Source of the DNA: Bacteroidota bacterium
GTDB taxonomy: Bacteria; Bacteroidota; Bacteroidia; B-17B0; Aurantibacillaceae
Reading direction: 5' to 3'
Assembly: GCA_023251755.1 (NCBI GenBank)
Contig: JAHEYF010000016.1
Coordinates: forward strand, 1 to 64,000
Length of the DNA: 64,000 nt
Shown: positions 7,346-16,384 of the stretch, piece after piece
How positions within the stretch are numbered: the stretch's first letter is position 1
Layout of the letters: each line of letters opens with the position of its first letter
Translations under genes and position numbers: made by a program
The notes under the pieces: model-generated
Database searches by the model: none
What the model was told of the DNA's origin: nothing
The model's input: the letters and a program-made list of their open reading frames with translations, nothing else

Positions 7346-10300
7346 ATGAAAAAAAATTTACCACTCCTCGTATTGCTTTTTATAACGCAGATGCTTTCCT
7401 CGCAAACACTGCTGCAAAAATGGGCAAGCCAGACCAACAACGCGGCCATTACCAATTCCGACGATGTTCCAAAGTTTACCATTGTGGACAATGCCGGGAA
7501 AGTAGCCATACTGGGCGAATCGAACGGCAAGGTGATATTGGTGGCTTATGACCAGAATGGAAATGATTTATGGACCAATAAATACAACGCCGCTTATACC
7601 GACTATGCACTGGGCCTTGAGCGCGACAACGCAGGAAATTATTACGCCGGTTATTTTTGGGGGGGCACCATCCGTAAAATAAATTCTTCCGGTATTTCAC
7701 AATGGACGCAGCCTTCATCGGCTTATCACGGACGTTGTTTTACAATTGATAAAACAACAGGTATAACTTATGCCGTAGGTACTGATTACGCCACAAGCAC
7801 TGTTTATATAGATAAAATAGGCATCAGCGGCAACATCACCTGGACCAAAACATATACCGGGTATTACGGACTTGGGGCCTACCCTAAAAAAATCAGCTTC
7901 GACGGAAGCGGAAAATTAATTCTGGCTTTAAATGTACGCGACTCCAGTGGAAACCTGCACCCTTCCTTAGCCAAGTTCGATAACAGCGGAAACCCCGTGT
8001 GGCAGTATGCATACAAAACTCTTACAGGCGAACTAAACGATTTGTTAGTTGATACAGTAACAAATGCTTCTTATGTTACAGGTTTTTTTAACAATGGTTC
8101 AAACCAGGCAGACATGTATATGCTGAAAGTGGGTTCTGCCGGAAGTTATAACTGGGCCGATGTTTTTCACGATGCTGGGATCAACGGTGACGACAAAGGC
8201 TGTTCGATTACCCGCGATAATACAGGTAATTTATACACAGCCGTATTAAGCTCATCCGGCGCTAATTTTAAATACAACATCCGGAAATACTCCATTTCAG
8301 GAAGTGTTCTGGCCTCAAATGGTATTGCTACCGCGTATTACAATGCAAATGTTCCCGATCCTAAAATAAACTTTAACAAAACAAACAATAAAGTCTATCT
8401 ATCCGGTACTTATGCCTCATCGGGTATCAACAACGGCATGGCCTTGTATAGCTCAAACTCCGGTCTCAGCTCGGTGAATCAAATCTATTTGTACAATTAT
8501 GTGGGTACCGGCAACGATTATGGCGTAGACATAGACTTTGACCCTTCAGGGAATCCCGTGTTTACAGGCAATATTTATTCTGCACTCAATGGCAACGATT
8601 ATCATTATGCCAAGACAGACACCCTGGGTGCTTTTATATACAGCAACACCTGCAATGGTGTAATCAACGGGGCCGATGAGGCAGCGGATATTATTACAGA
8701 CAACAGCAATTACCCTGTAGTAGCCGGCAGCACCAAAAGCACCCTTACCAATTACGACGGTGCGCTTGTTAAATACGACGCCGTAGGAAACGAACAGTTT
8801 TTAATGGCCTATAACGGGCCGGACAGTTTGGACGATAAGTTCATTGCAATAGACACCACTTCTTCCGGACACTATTATGCCGCGGGCTATGTCGGGCGTA
8901 AAAATGCCGCCAACTGGATGCCCCAGCAAAACGATATGTGGCTTGTAAAAACAGACCCCAACGGAACCCTGCTGTGGCAGCTCGTTTTAGCCGGTACAGC
9001 CGCTTATGGTAAAGATGAAGTAAAAGATATTCTTACCGACAATTTCAACAACATCTTCGTTACCGGTATTCAAACCAATTCCGGAACAGGGCAGGACGCC
9101 GTGTTGATGAAGGTAAACCCTTCAGGGAATATTTTATGGACAAAAAAATTCTCCGGTTCAGGCAACAACAAAGACGCTTTTTACAGCTTGGTTAAAACAG
9201 GCAACGGTCCTTTTTACGCTGCCGGGTATACCACCAACGCTAATGGGAACAAAGACGTGCTGGTGTGCCGTTACGACGCTGCCGGTAACTTAGCCTGGTC
9301 GGCAAGCTGGAACAGCCCCCAAAACGGAAACGATTCGGCTTTAGCTGTGGCCATCGACGGATCGGACAATGCTTACGTAAGCTGCCTTTCCGACTCGGCA
9401 AAAGTGGTTACCATAAAATTTAACGCCAACGGTTCACTTGCCTGGGCCACAGCCGAATACGGCATGGCCAACGTCGGAAGCAGTATACGTGTGAACAATT
9501 TAAACGGCCAGGTATACATCAGCTGCAGAAGGGACTCGTCGATATGGGATTATGTAAATGTAATTTGCTACAACAATGCGGGTGTAAAAAAATGGACGAA
9601 GGAATACGATTACACCTGTTGCGAAGAACCCATGAAATTGCGTAAAACAAGCAGGGGAACTATTATTGCTTTGTTCGATTTGTATTACAGAATAGGTGTA
9701 ATTGAATTAGACACACTTGGAAATGAATTAAACAAGGTGCTTTACAGCACTTCGCTGGGCAATAGCGACGGGGGAGCACGCGCCATGACAATTGACAAAA
9801 ACGACGATGTATATGCAACCGGTTATTTTAAAGAAGAAACCGGCAGTGATATATACACCCTTAAATTGTGTTATGCACCGGCACCGGTAACAATACTTGG
9901 AAATACCAATGTTTGCAGCCACGCAAGCGCTGTTCCTTACGGGGTTTTACCTAATTCAAGCATATCAAATTACAGCTGGACTTCTACCAATGGTTTAACA
10001 ATTAACCCCGCCGATGTTGTCAGTGCGATCCTTGTAGATGTTAACAACGCTTCTTCGGGTTACCTTATTTTACAACAAACCAACTCCTGCGGTATTGGCC
10101 AGCCCGATTCATTGCACATCAATGTACTTCCCCTTCCGGCTGTAAGCGGGGGATCAAACAAAACGGCCTGCCCCAATTCAAGCATTACCTTAAGCGGTGC
10201 TGGTGCACAAAACTATTCCTGGAGTGGGGGGATAACAAACAACACACCTTTTACAATCACTTCGAGCATGGCATACATTGTAACAGGTACCGATGCAAAC

Positions 10301-11170
10301 GGATGTTCCAACAAAGACACAGTACTTGTTATTATAAAACAAGCCCCTTTTGTTGAACTGTGCGCCGTTACTGTCGACACCCTGTCTACGCACAACATAT
10401 TGGCCTGGGACAAATCAAACTTAACCAGCGAGGTAGACTACTTTAATATATACCGCGAAGACATTACAAACAACTACACCTTAATCGGTGCCGTGTCTTT
10501 TGATTCCCTAAGTGAGTACCACGATCACGGGGCAGACCCGAACATCACCACCAAACGCTATAAAATTTCGGCGGTAGACACCTGCGGAAACGAAGGCCCC
10601 AAAAGCCCTTTCCACAATACCATCTTTATCAGCAACAACAGCGGTTCATTTAGCTGGAACACCTACAGCATTCAAAACCTTCCGAACCCTGTGCAGTTTT
10701 ATGCGCTTTACCGCGACGACAATAGCACCGGCAACTGGCACCAGCTAAACACCACCGCAGGTACCCAAAATATATTAAACGATCCTTCTTTTACCAGCTT
10801 CCCCAACGGCAGATGGAGGATAGAAACCATCTGGAACATTGCGTGTCACCCTACAAGGGGAGCTATTAACACCTCCCGTTCAAACATTAAAACAGCTTCT
10901 TTTACAATTGGAGAATTGGAAGCCAACAACCAGGTTTCAATTCTTGCACAGCCCAATCCTTTTTCAAATTCAATTGTATTTAATGTAACAGGAACGAATG
11001 AAAAAAACTATACCCTCGAGGTGTATGATGCCCTCGGAAAATTAGTGCTTGCAACCAACAGCAGTCAAACAAGAACAGAATTAAATGCAGAAGGCTTGAG
11101 CAGCGGCATCTATTATTACAAGGTGTACAACAATAACCTGAATAAAACAGGGAAAATAATAAAACAATAA
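7346..11170 (+). CDS. T9SS type A secreted beta-propeller protein
   Basis: This 1274-residue protein has a clear signal peptide (MKKNLPLLVLLFITQMLSSQ). About 800 residues of repeated blades follow, with motifs such as 'DNAGNYYAGYFWGG', 'DNTGNLYTAV' and 'DKNDDVYATGYF', resembling SBBP-type beta-propeller repeats. After these come an Ig/PKD-like region (about 850-980, 'SWTSTNGLTINP', 'SWSGGITNNTPFTI') and a fibronectin-like segment. The C-terminus is a T9SS type A sorting domain ('QPNPFSNSIVFNV', 'LEVYDALGKLV', 'GIYYYKVY'). It should be exported to the cell surface or medium; binding partner unknown. Its last 250 residues closely resemble those of the next gene, 8 bases downstream. Confidence 0.92.
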   Translation: MKKNLPLLVLLFITQMLSSQTLLQKWASQTNNAAITNSDDVPKFTIVDNAGKVAILGESNGKVILVAYDQNGNDLWTNKYNAAYTDYALGLERDNAGNYYAGYFWGGTIRKINSSGISQWTQPSSAYHGRCFTIDKTTGITYAVGTDYATSTVYIDKIGISGNITWTKTYTGYYGLGAYPKKISFDGSGKLILALNVRDSSGNLHPSLAKFDNSGNPVWQYAYKTLTGELNDLLVDTVTNASYVTGFFNNGSNQADMYMLKVGSAGSYNWADVFHDAGINGDDKGCSITRDNTGNLYTAVLSSSGANFKYNIRKYSISGSVLASNGIATAYYNANVPDPKINFNKTNNKVYLSGTYASSGINNGMALYSSNSGLSSVNQIYLYNYVGTGNDYGVDIDFDPSGNPVFTGNIYSALNGNDYHYAKTDTLGAFIYSNTCNGVINGADEAADIITDNSNYPVVAGSTKSTLTNYDGALVKYDAVGNEQFLMAYNGPDSLDDKFIAIDTTSSGHYYAAGYVGRKNAANWMPQQNDMWLVKTDPNGTLLWQLVLAGTAAYGKDEVKDILTDNFNNIFVTGIQTNSGTGQDAVLMKVNPSGNILWTKKFSGSGNNKDAFYSLVKTGNGPFYAAGYTTNANGNKDVLVCRYDAAGNLAWSASWNSPQNGNDSALAVAIDGSDNAYVSCLSDSAKVVTIKFNANGSLAWATAEYGMANVGSSIRVNNLNGQVYISCRRDSSIWDYVNVICYNNAGVKKWTKEYDYTCCEEPMKLRKTSRGTIIALFDLYYRIGVIELDTLGNELNKVLYSTSLGNSDGGARAMTIDKNDDVYATGYFKEETGSDIYTLKLCYAPAPVTILGNTNVCSHASAVPYGVLPNSSISNYSWTSTNGLTINPADVVSAILVDVNNASSGYLILQQTNSCGIGQPDSLHINVLPLPAVSGGSNKTACPNSSITLSGAGAQNYSWSGGITNNTPFTITSSMAYIVTGTDANGCSNKDTVLVIIKQAPFVELCAVTVDTLSTHNILAWDKSNLTSEVDYFNIYREDITNNYTLIGAVSFDSLSEYHDHGADPNITTKRYKISAVDTCGNEGPKSPFHNTIFISNNSGSFSWNTYSIQNLPNPVQFYALYRDDNSTGNWHQLNTTAGTQNILNDPSFTSFPNGRWRIETIWNIACHPTRGAINTSRSNIKTASFTIGELEANNQVSILAQPNPFSNSIVFNVTGTNEKNYTLEVYDALGKLVLATNSSQTRTELNAEGLSSGIYYYKVYNNNLNKTGKIIKQ

Positions 11171-11211
11171 ATTAAAGAATGAAGTACGTGAACTGTTTAA
11201 AAACAAGCGTG

Positions 11212-14200
11212 ATGAAAAAGACACTAATAGTGCTTATTGTTGTGTTAAGCAATTTAAACCCTTTAAAAAGTCAAACGGTAGACACCAACTTTCCGGAGGC
11301 CAACAACCAGGTGTATGCCGTTTTGCACGACAGTCTGCACAATTATGTATTCGCCGGGGGTGAGTTTACCTTGTTTGGAGGATCGCCCAGACAAAAATTT
11401 GCTGTTATGAACGCTACAACAGGTGCCTTGCAAACCTGGGCCCCTGTGTTTGACGGTGCTATTAATGACTTTATTATTGTAGGTAATTTTCTTTATGTAG
11501 TAGGAAATTTTACCCATGTAGACGGGTTTAATCACGATCATATTGCCAAATTCAATATCCTTTCAAAAACCTTGTTGAGCTGGAACCCTGCGTTTCCGGC
11601 CACCGGGGCAAAAGGCCTTGAATATTACAACGGAAAAATTTATGTCTACTTTGGAGGAAACGCTACCAATAATATTTACCGTATTGATACTTCTGCTGCT
11701 GCAAGCATCAGTTCCTGGCATCCCAATGTAAGCGGTTATGTCAACCACCTGAAAGTAAAAAACAATTTTCTTTACGTGGGCGGCTCTTTTACTCAGATTG
11801 ACGGACAGGCCAGAACAAACATTGCGGCCTTTGACCTCGGTACTTCAACCCCAACACTTGACAGCTGGGCTCCGGATGCAGACAGCCGTGTAAATTGTAT
11901 TGAGTGGTACAATGGAAACGTATACGTAAGTGGCAATTTTTCTTACATCGCCGGGTCGGCTATTAATTATCTGGCCGAAATAACCGATGCAGCAAGCGGC
12001 GGCGCTACCCTTGGTGGCTGGAACCCGAATCCCTCTTACGAAATCCAACGAATAAGGATTAAAGGAGATCAATTGTATTACTTTACCTATCCAAGCCCTC
12101 TGCGCGAAGTACACCTGCCTACGCATACCACCACCACCTGGTCGGTTAATTTCTCCTCCAACTTTGCCTGGGATACGTATGGGTTCGATATCAGTTACAA
12201 CAAAGCCTACATTGGTGGTGGCTGGAGCAATTCCATTCTTGGAGTAAGTAAAAAATACTTTGGCGTTGTGTGCGTGAATCCTTATTCACCAATACTTGGC
12301 ACTACCTACTTAGCCACTTATCCCTACAGTATATGCCGAGGTGCACAAAACATGCCCTTTACAGTAAACAATGATGCGGGAGCCACCAGTTACACCTGGG
12401 CCATTACACCCACAGAAGTTATTCATAATTATGGCGACAGTGCTACCATTAATTTTAGTGCTAACACCGCCAATCCTTCCTATATCCTTTCAATTACCGG
12501 AAGCAATGGTTGCGTTTCAACCAACACGGCTACTGCTACAGTTACCCCTTACGATTTTTCTTCGTCCATTGCTACACAATACAACCCTGCTACCTGTGGC
12601 TCAAAAGACACCCTTATAGCTTATTACAACAACTATGGAGGAACAGGAACCTTGGCCTATACCTGGAGCCCTTCCACTTTATTAAACACCACAAGCGGCG
12701 ATACAGTGATTGCCACCATACACACAGGTATAAAATATCATTTAACGACCACTTCCGGCGAAGGTTGTGTGGCGAAAGATTCGGTTACTATTGTGGCCAA
12801 CCCTGTTGTTGTATCAGCTCCATTTGATCACTCATTAGAATGCGGGCAAAAGGACACCCTGCTGACCACGCACAATTATACAGGCAACGGAACCATTACT
12901 TATTCCTGGGCTCCTTCCACAGGCTTATCCGCAACAAATACACTCAGCCCCCTTGCAACACCGGTAACAAGCACCAATTATACCCTTACCATGACCACCT
13001 CCGAAGGATGTGTAACGCACGACACAGTTGCTATTACTGTTGGTTCTTTTAGCATAACTGCCCCGCTCACGTATAATTATGTATGTGGAGAAAGCGCCAC
13101 CCTTTCTGCCGCCAACGATTACCAGGGCAACGGAACATTAAGTTATACCTGGGCCCCTTCTACCGCATTAAGTTCGGCAAGTGTTTCCAGCCCATTGGCA
13201 CAGCCCGTTAGCACAACCAATTACACCCTTACCGTTGCCGATCCGGCAGGTTGTTCTTCCACTGCACAGGTTGTAGTTAACGTAGACCCTTTGTTGGTTA
13301 GCACGGCAGACTCCGTTCACCTGAATTGTGGTTTCCCGGTACAGCTCAACGCCTCTTCCAATTCTTCCAATGCCAATTTGCATTACAACTGGAGCCCGGC
13401 CAGTGGATTAAGCAATGCGGCCATCTTTAATCCAACAGTAAATGTGCAGCAACATACCACTTATACCGTAACTGTATCTATCCCTTCCAGCGCCTGTACC
13501 AGTGCCACTGATGTATCCCACGCGGTACTTACGGCCCCCGTGGTTCAGCAAATCTGCTTAGTTACAGTTGATTCAGCTCAGGCTAATCACAATATAATTG
13601 TATGGGAAAAACAAGCCAGTACCACCATCGACAGTTTTTATATTTACCGCGAAATCACCACCAACAATTACCAAAAAATAGGATCGCGTGCCTACGACAG
13701 TTTATCTGAATTTCACGACCATGCTGCCAACCCCAATACCACAGGTTACCGGTATAAAATAACCCAGACAGACAGTTGTGGATTTGAAAGCACAGTTGGT
13801 TTGTGGCACAACACCATTCACCTGCAATACCTCGGCAACGGCAACCTGCAATGGAGCGCTTACAACATTGAAGGGCAAACAACGCCTGTAACCAGTTACA
13901 ATGTATACCGCGACGATAACATGGCCGGCAATTTTAATCAGATTGGCACTACCACCGGCAACCAAACTTCTTATTCTGATGTTAATTATTCTAATTTCCC
14001 CAATGCCCGTTACCGTGTGGATGTCGCCTGGAGTATAGGCTGCAGTCCAACCAGGGGCGCCATTAACACCTCCCGTTCCAACATTAAAACCGCTTCCATT
14101 GGTATGCAGGAACTTGTTCAGGATGTTCGTATACATGTATCGCCAAACCCCTTCAACGAAACCATCCGCTTTGATTTTGAAGGACAGGGAACAAAAAATT

Positions 14201-14364
14201 ATAGCCTTGAGATAATGGATGCCCTGGGAAGGCAGGTCGTTCAGCCAGGCAAAGTAACCGACAACAAAGCGGTAGTTAATACTGAACATTTAAGTGCAGG
14301 TATTTATTTTTACAGGCTATCAGGTTCTGCTAAACTATGCACAGGTAAAATCGTGAAAGAATAA
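11212..14364 (+). CDS. T9SS type A secreted protein, paralogue of the upstream gene
   Basis: The product is about 1050 residues. I chose the ATG at 11212 (MKKTLIVLIVVLSNLNPLKSQ, a good signal peptide) over 11179, which would put eleven polar residues before it. Residues 20-370 carry propeller-like repeats ('YVVGNFTHVDGFNHDHIAKF', 'YVGGSFTQIDGQARTNIAAF', 'YVSGNFSYIAGS') of the kind found in quinoprotein-like or delta-60 repeat proteins. Four PKD-like repeats follow, each about 85 residues, with 'LSYTWAPSTALSS'-type cores. The C-terminal cassette ('TRGAINTSRSNIKTAS') and the type A sorting domain ('SPNPFNETIRFDF', 'GIYFYRLSG') are shared with the upstream gene. The two are likely co-transcribed and arose by duplication with exchange of the N-terminal modules. 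Confidence 0.9.
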   Translation: MKKTLIVLIVVLSNLNPLKSQTVDTNFPEANNQVYAVLHDSLHNYVFAGGEFTLFGGSPRQKFAVMNATTGALQTWAPVFDGAINDFIIVGNFLYVVGNFTHVDGFNHDHIAKFNILSKTLLSWNPAFPATGAKGLEYYNGKIYVYFGGNATNNIYRIDTSAAASISSWHPNVSGYVNHLKVKNNFLYVGGSFTQIDGQARTNIAAFDLGTSTPTLDSWAPDADSRVNCIEWYNGNVYVSGNFSYIAGSAINYLAEITDAASGGATLGGWNPNPSYEIQRIRIKGDQLYYFTYPSPLREVHLPTHTTTTWSVNFSSNFAWDTYGFDISYNKAYIGGGWSNSILGVSKKYFGVVCVNPYSPILGTTYLATYPYSICRGAQNMPFTVNNDAGATSYTWAITPTEVIHNYGDSATINFSANTANPSYILSITGSNGCVSTNTATATVTPYDFSSSIATQYNPATCGSKDTLIAYYNNYGGTGTLAYTWSPSTLLNTTSGDTVIATIHTGIKYHLTTTSGEGCVAKDSVTIVANPVVVSAPFDHSLECGQKDTLLTTHNYTGNGTITYSWAPSTGLSATNTLSPLATPVTSTNYTLTMTTSEGCVTHDTVAITVGSFSITAPLTYNYVCGESATLSAANDYQGNGTLSYTWAPSTALSSASVSSPLAQPVSTTNYTLTVADPAGCSSTAQVVVNVDPLLVSTADSVHLNCGFPVQLNASSNSSNANLHYNWSPASGLSNAAIFNPTVNVQQHTTYTVTVSIPSSACTSATDVSHAVLTAPVVQQICLVTVDSAQANHNIIVWEKQASTTIDSFYIYREITTNNYQKIGSRAYDSLSEFHDHAANPNTTGYRYKITQTDSCGFESTVGLWHNTIHLQYLGNGNLQWSAYNIEGQTTPVTSYNVYRDDNMAGNFNQIGTTTGNQTSYSDVNYSNFPNARYRVDVAWSIGCSPTRGAINTSRSNIKTASIGMQELVQDVRIHVSPNPFNETIRFDFEGQGTKNYSLEIMDALGRQVVQPGKVTDNKAVVNTEHLSAGIYFYRLSGSAKLCTGKIVKE

Positions 14365-14422
14365 AATTACTTGTTTAGCACCACTTGTGTTAAACGCAGG
14401 CAATGTATTCTCCAAAAATTGC

Positions 14423-14457
14423 AAAGGGGAGCCTAATAGTTCCCCTTTTATTATTTT
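14423..14457 (+). terminator. Rho-independent terminator after the T9SS gene pair
   Basis: Stem AAAGGGGA (14423-14430) pairs with TCCCCTTT (14441-14448) around a 10-base loop, followed by TTATTATTTT. Orientation and position fit the end of the 7346-14364 operon. Confidence 0.85.
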
Positions 14458-14605
14458 CCTGTTTTTTGTAAATGAGCTATTTTTGTTTTATAATGAATGT
14501 GATGAGGGAAATACTTCTGTTGATTGTTGGGACGATCTTTTTTTACCCTTCTTTTATTTCCTCCGTCTTAGTACTAATTCCAATTTTTCTGATCCCTGTT
14601 GATGT

Positions 14606-15508
14606 ATGCTGCTACAAAAAATTGAATTAGCGAAAAGCTCTATAAAGCTTTATATGCTTCGCACAGATTTGATGGACCCCTTAACCGGAGGAAACAAATT
14701 TTTTAAACTGAAATACAATATCGAAGAAGCAAAACGCTTAGAGCACGACACCATACTTACTTTTGGTGGTTGTTATTCCAATCACATTGCTGCTACCGCT
14801 GCTGCCGGAAAAGCCTTAAAAATAAAAACCATAGGCATTATAAGGGGCGATGAAGAAAAAGAAATGAACGATACCTTAAAAACCGCCATGCAAAACGGGA
14901 TGCAACTGCATTTTGTATCGCGCGAAAATTACAGGGTAAAAGAGAAGACAGACTTTATTAACAGCCTCAAGGATTTATTCGGCAATTTTTACCTGGTCCC
15001 CGAAGGAGGCTCCAATTATTTAGCCGTACAGGGTTGTAAAGAAATACGGGATTTTATTAACATCCCCTTCGATTACATCTGTTGCCCGGTTGGCACAGCA
15101 GGTACACTTGCCGGAATTTGCGCTTCCTTAAAGCCCGGTGAAAAAGCTATTGGTTTCAGCAGCCTGAAAAAAGGGGAGTTTTTGAAAAAAAGAACCGAGC
15201 AGTTGATGAATGAGTATTATACTAAAATACACGGCTCATCAATTAATACAAAAGAAAAATTTTTTATGGCCTGCGATTATCATTTTGGTGGTTATGCAAA
15301 AATAAGCCCGGAATTAATTGAGTTCAAAAAAGAATTTGAGCTGGTGAACAATATTGAATTGGATTACCTCTACACTTCAAAAATGATGTACGGCATTATG
15401 GACCTTGTAAAAAAGAAGTTTTTCAAACCCTATTCTACAGTTATTGCCATTCATACAGGCGGCTTACAGGGCAATGCCGGCTTTGAGCCTCAGCTGTCCG
15501 CGAATTGA
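14606..15508 (+). CDS. D-cysteine desulfhydrase / ACC deaminase-like PLP enzyme
   Basis: The 300-residue fold-type II PLP enzyme shows the lysine region 'LTGGNKFFKLKYNIEEAK' and the substrate/PLP loop 'LTFGGCYSNHIAATAAAGK'. The phosphate-binding 'CCPVGTAGTLAGICASLKPG' and the late 'IAIHTGGLQGNAG' are also present. These are hallmarks of the 1-aminocyclopropane-1-carboxylate deaminase/D-cysteine desulfhydrase family. Members cleave D-cysteine to pyruvate, H2S and ammonia, or deaminate ACC; sequence alone does not settle which. The D-cysteine activity is more common for bacterial homologues of this size. It stands alone after a terminator, and its stop codon abuts the 15518-15646 palindrome. 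Confidence 0.88.
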   Translation: MLLQKIELAKSSIKLYMLRTDLMDPLTGGNKFFKLKYNIEEAKRLEHDTILTFGGCYSNHIAATAAAGKALKIKTIGIIRGDEEKEMNDTLKTAMQNGMQLHFVSRENYRVKEKTDFINSLKDLFGNFYLVPEGGSNYLAVQGCKEIRDFINIPFDYICCPVGTAGTLAGICASLKPGEKAIGFSSLKKGEFLKKRTEQLMNEYYTKIHGSSINTKEKFFMACDYHFGGYAKISPELIEFKKEFELVNNIELDYLYTSKMMYGIMDLVKKKFFKPYSTVIAIHTGGLQGNAGFEPQLSAN

Positions 15509-15668
15509 ATTACGAATCTACGAATACGAATTTGTACGAATATACTAATGTTATAGTAACGAGTTAGAAATGGGAAATGTAGTTTGTAGGTATATACGGT
15601 AACACCACACGCAGATTAGTATATTCGTACAAATTCGTATTCGTAGCCAAAAGAACTAAGAACTATTA
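15506..15668. repeat. Long palindromic word repeat between convergent genes
   Basis: A 32-bp exact inverted repeat (15518-15549 with 15615-15646) encloses a 65-base loop. The arms are built from the word TACGAAT and end in GTACGAATATACTAAT. The same stem, with one extra T on each arm, occurs at 36878-36958. On the left the PLP-enzyme stop (TGA) sits in GAATTGAATTACGAAT. On the right the response-regulator stop (TAA, minus strand) sits in an AGTTAATAGTTCTTAGTTC word array. Confidence 0.9.
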
Positions 15669-16367
15669 ACTATTCACTAACAGCTTAAACCCTTTCCCGT
15701 GAATATTAATAATCTCCACCTTTGCATCGTCTTTTAAATACTTACGGAGCTTTGCAATGTAAACATCCATACTTCTGCCGTTAAAATAATTATCGTCGTG
15801 CCAGATTGATTTTAAAGCGAAGTTCCGGTCGAGGATATCATTTTTGTGAATGCACAACAAACGTAAGAGCGCGGCTTCTTTTGTAGTTAGTTTTTGTGTT
15901 GCACCATTGTAATCGAGCAATTGTTTATCCGAATTAAATTTATACACGCCCACTCCAAACTCAGCCTGTTCCGTATTGCCCGACAGTTGTTTGCTCGACC
16001 TTCTTAATACTGCCTGTATGCGCACCAACAATTCTTCCATACTAAAAGGCTTGGTAATATAATCGTCGGCCCCCGCGTTGAATCCTTCCAGCGTATCTTC
16101 TTTCATCGATTTAGCCGTCAGAAAAATAATCGGCACCACTTTGTTGTTCACCCTTATTTCTTTGGCCAGTGTAAGTCCGTCTTTTACGGGCATCATCACG
16201 TCTAACAGGCACAGGTCAAAATCCTGTTTACAAAACAAATCAAAACCCTCTTTGCCATTGGTGGCCAATTTGGTGTTGTACCCTTTGGCACTTAAATACT
16301 CCTGAAGCAGAGACCCTAAGTTCGCATCATCCTCTACCAACAGTATGTTTGTTTTTTCGTTGTTCAT
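15666..16367 (-). CDS. OmpR-family response regulator (RprY-like)
   Basis: The 233-residue protein has a receiver domain (1-120) with the acidic pocket 'LLVEDDANLG', the phospho-acceptor Asp near residue 55 ('FDLCLLDVMMPVKDG') and the switch Lys in 'DDYITKPFSMEELL'. A winged-helix DNA-binding domain follows ('LTTKEAALLRLLCIHKN', 'SMDVYIAKLRKYLKDD', 'IINIHGKGFKL'). It should be phosphorylated by the kinase encoded 17 bases upstream in the same operon. The pair resembles the RprX/RprY systems of Bacteroidota. Its regulon is unknown. Its TAA stop lies in a word-repeat array. Confidence 0.95.
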   Translation of the reverse strand: MNNEKTNILLVEDDANLGSLLQEYLSAKGYNTKLATNGKEGFDLFCKQDFDLCLLDVMMPVKDGLTLAKEIRVNNKVVPIIFLTAKSMKEDTLEGFNAGADDYITKPFSMEELLVRIQAVLRRSSKQLSGNTEQAEFGVGVYKFNSDKQLLDYNGATQKLTTKEAALLRLLCIHKNDILDRNFALKSIWHDDNYFNGRSMDVYIAKLRKYLKDDAKVEIINIHGKGFKLLVNS

Positions 16368-16384
16368 AGTCTTATAGTTTAATT

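Noticed and set aside
14387-14602. 71-codon plus-strand ORF
   Set aside because: It runs through the terminator at 14423-14457 and has no recognisable protein features.
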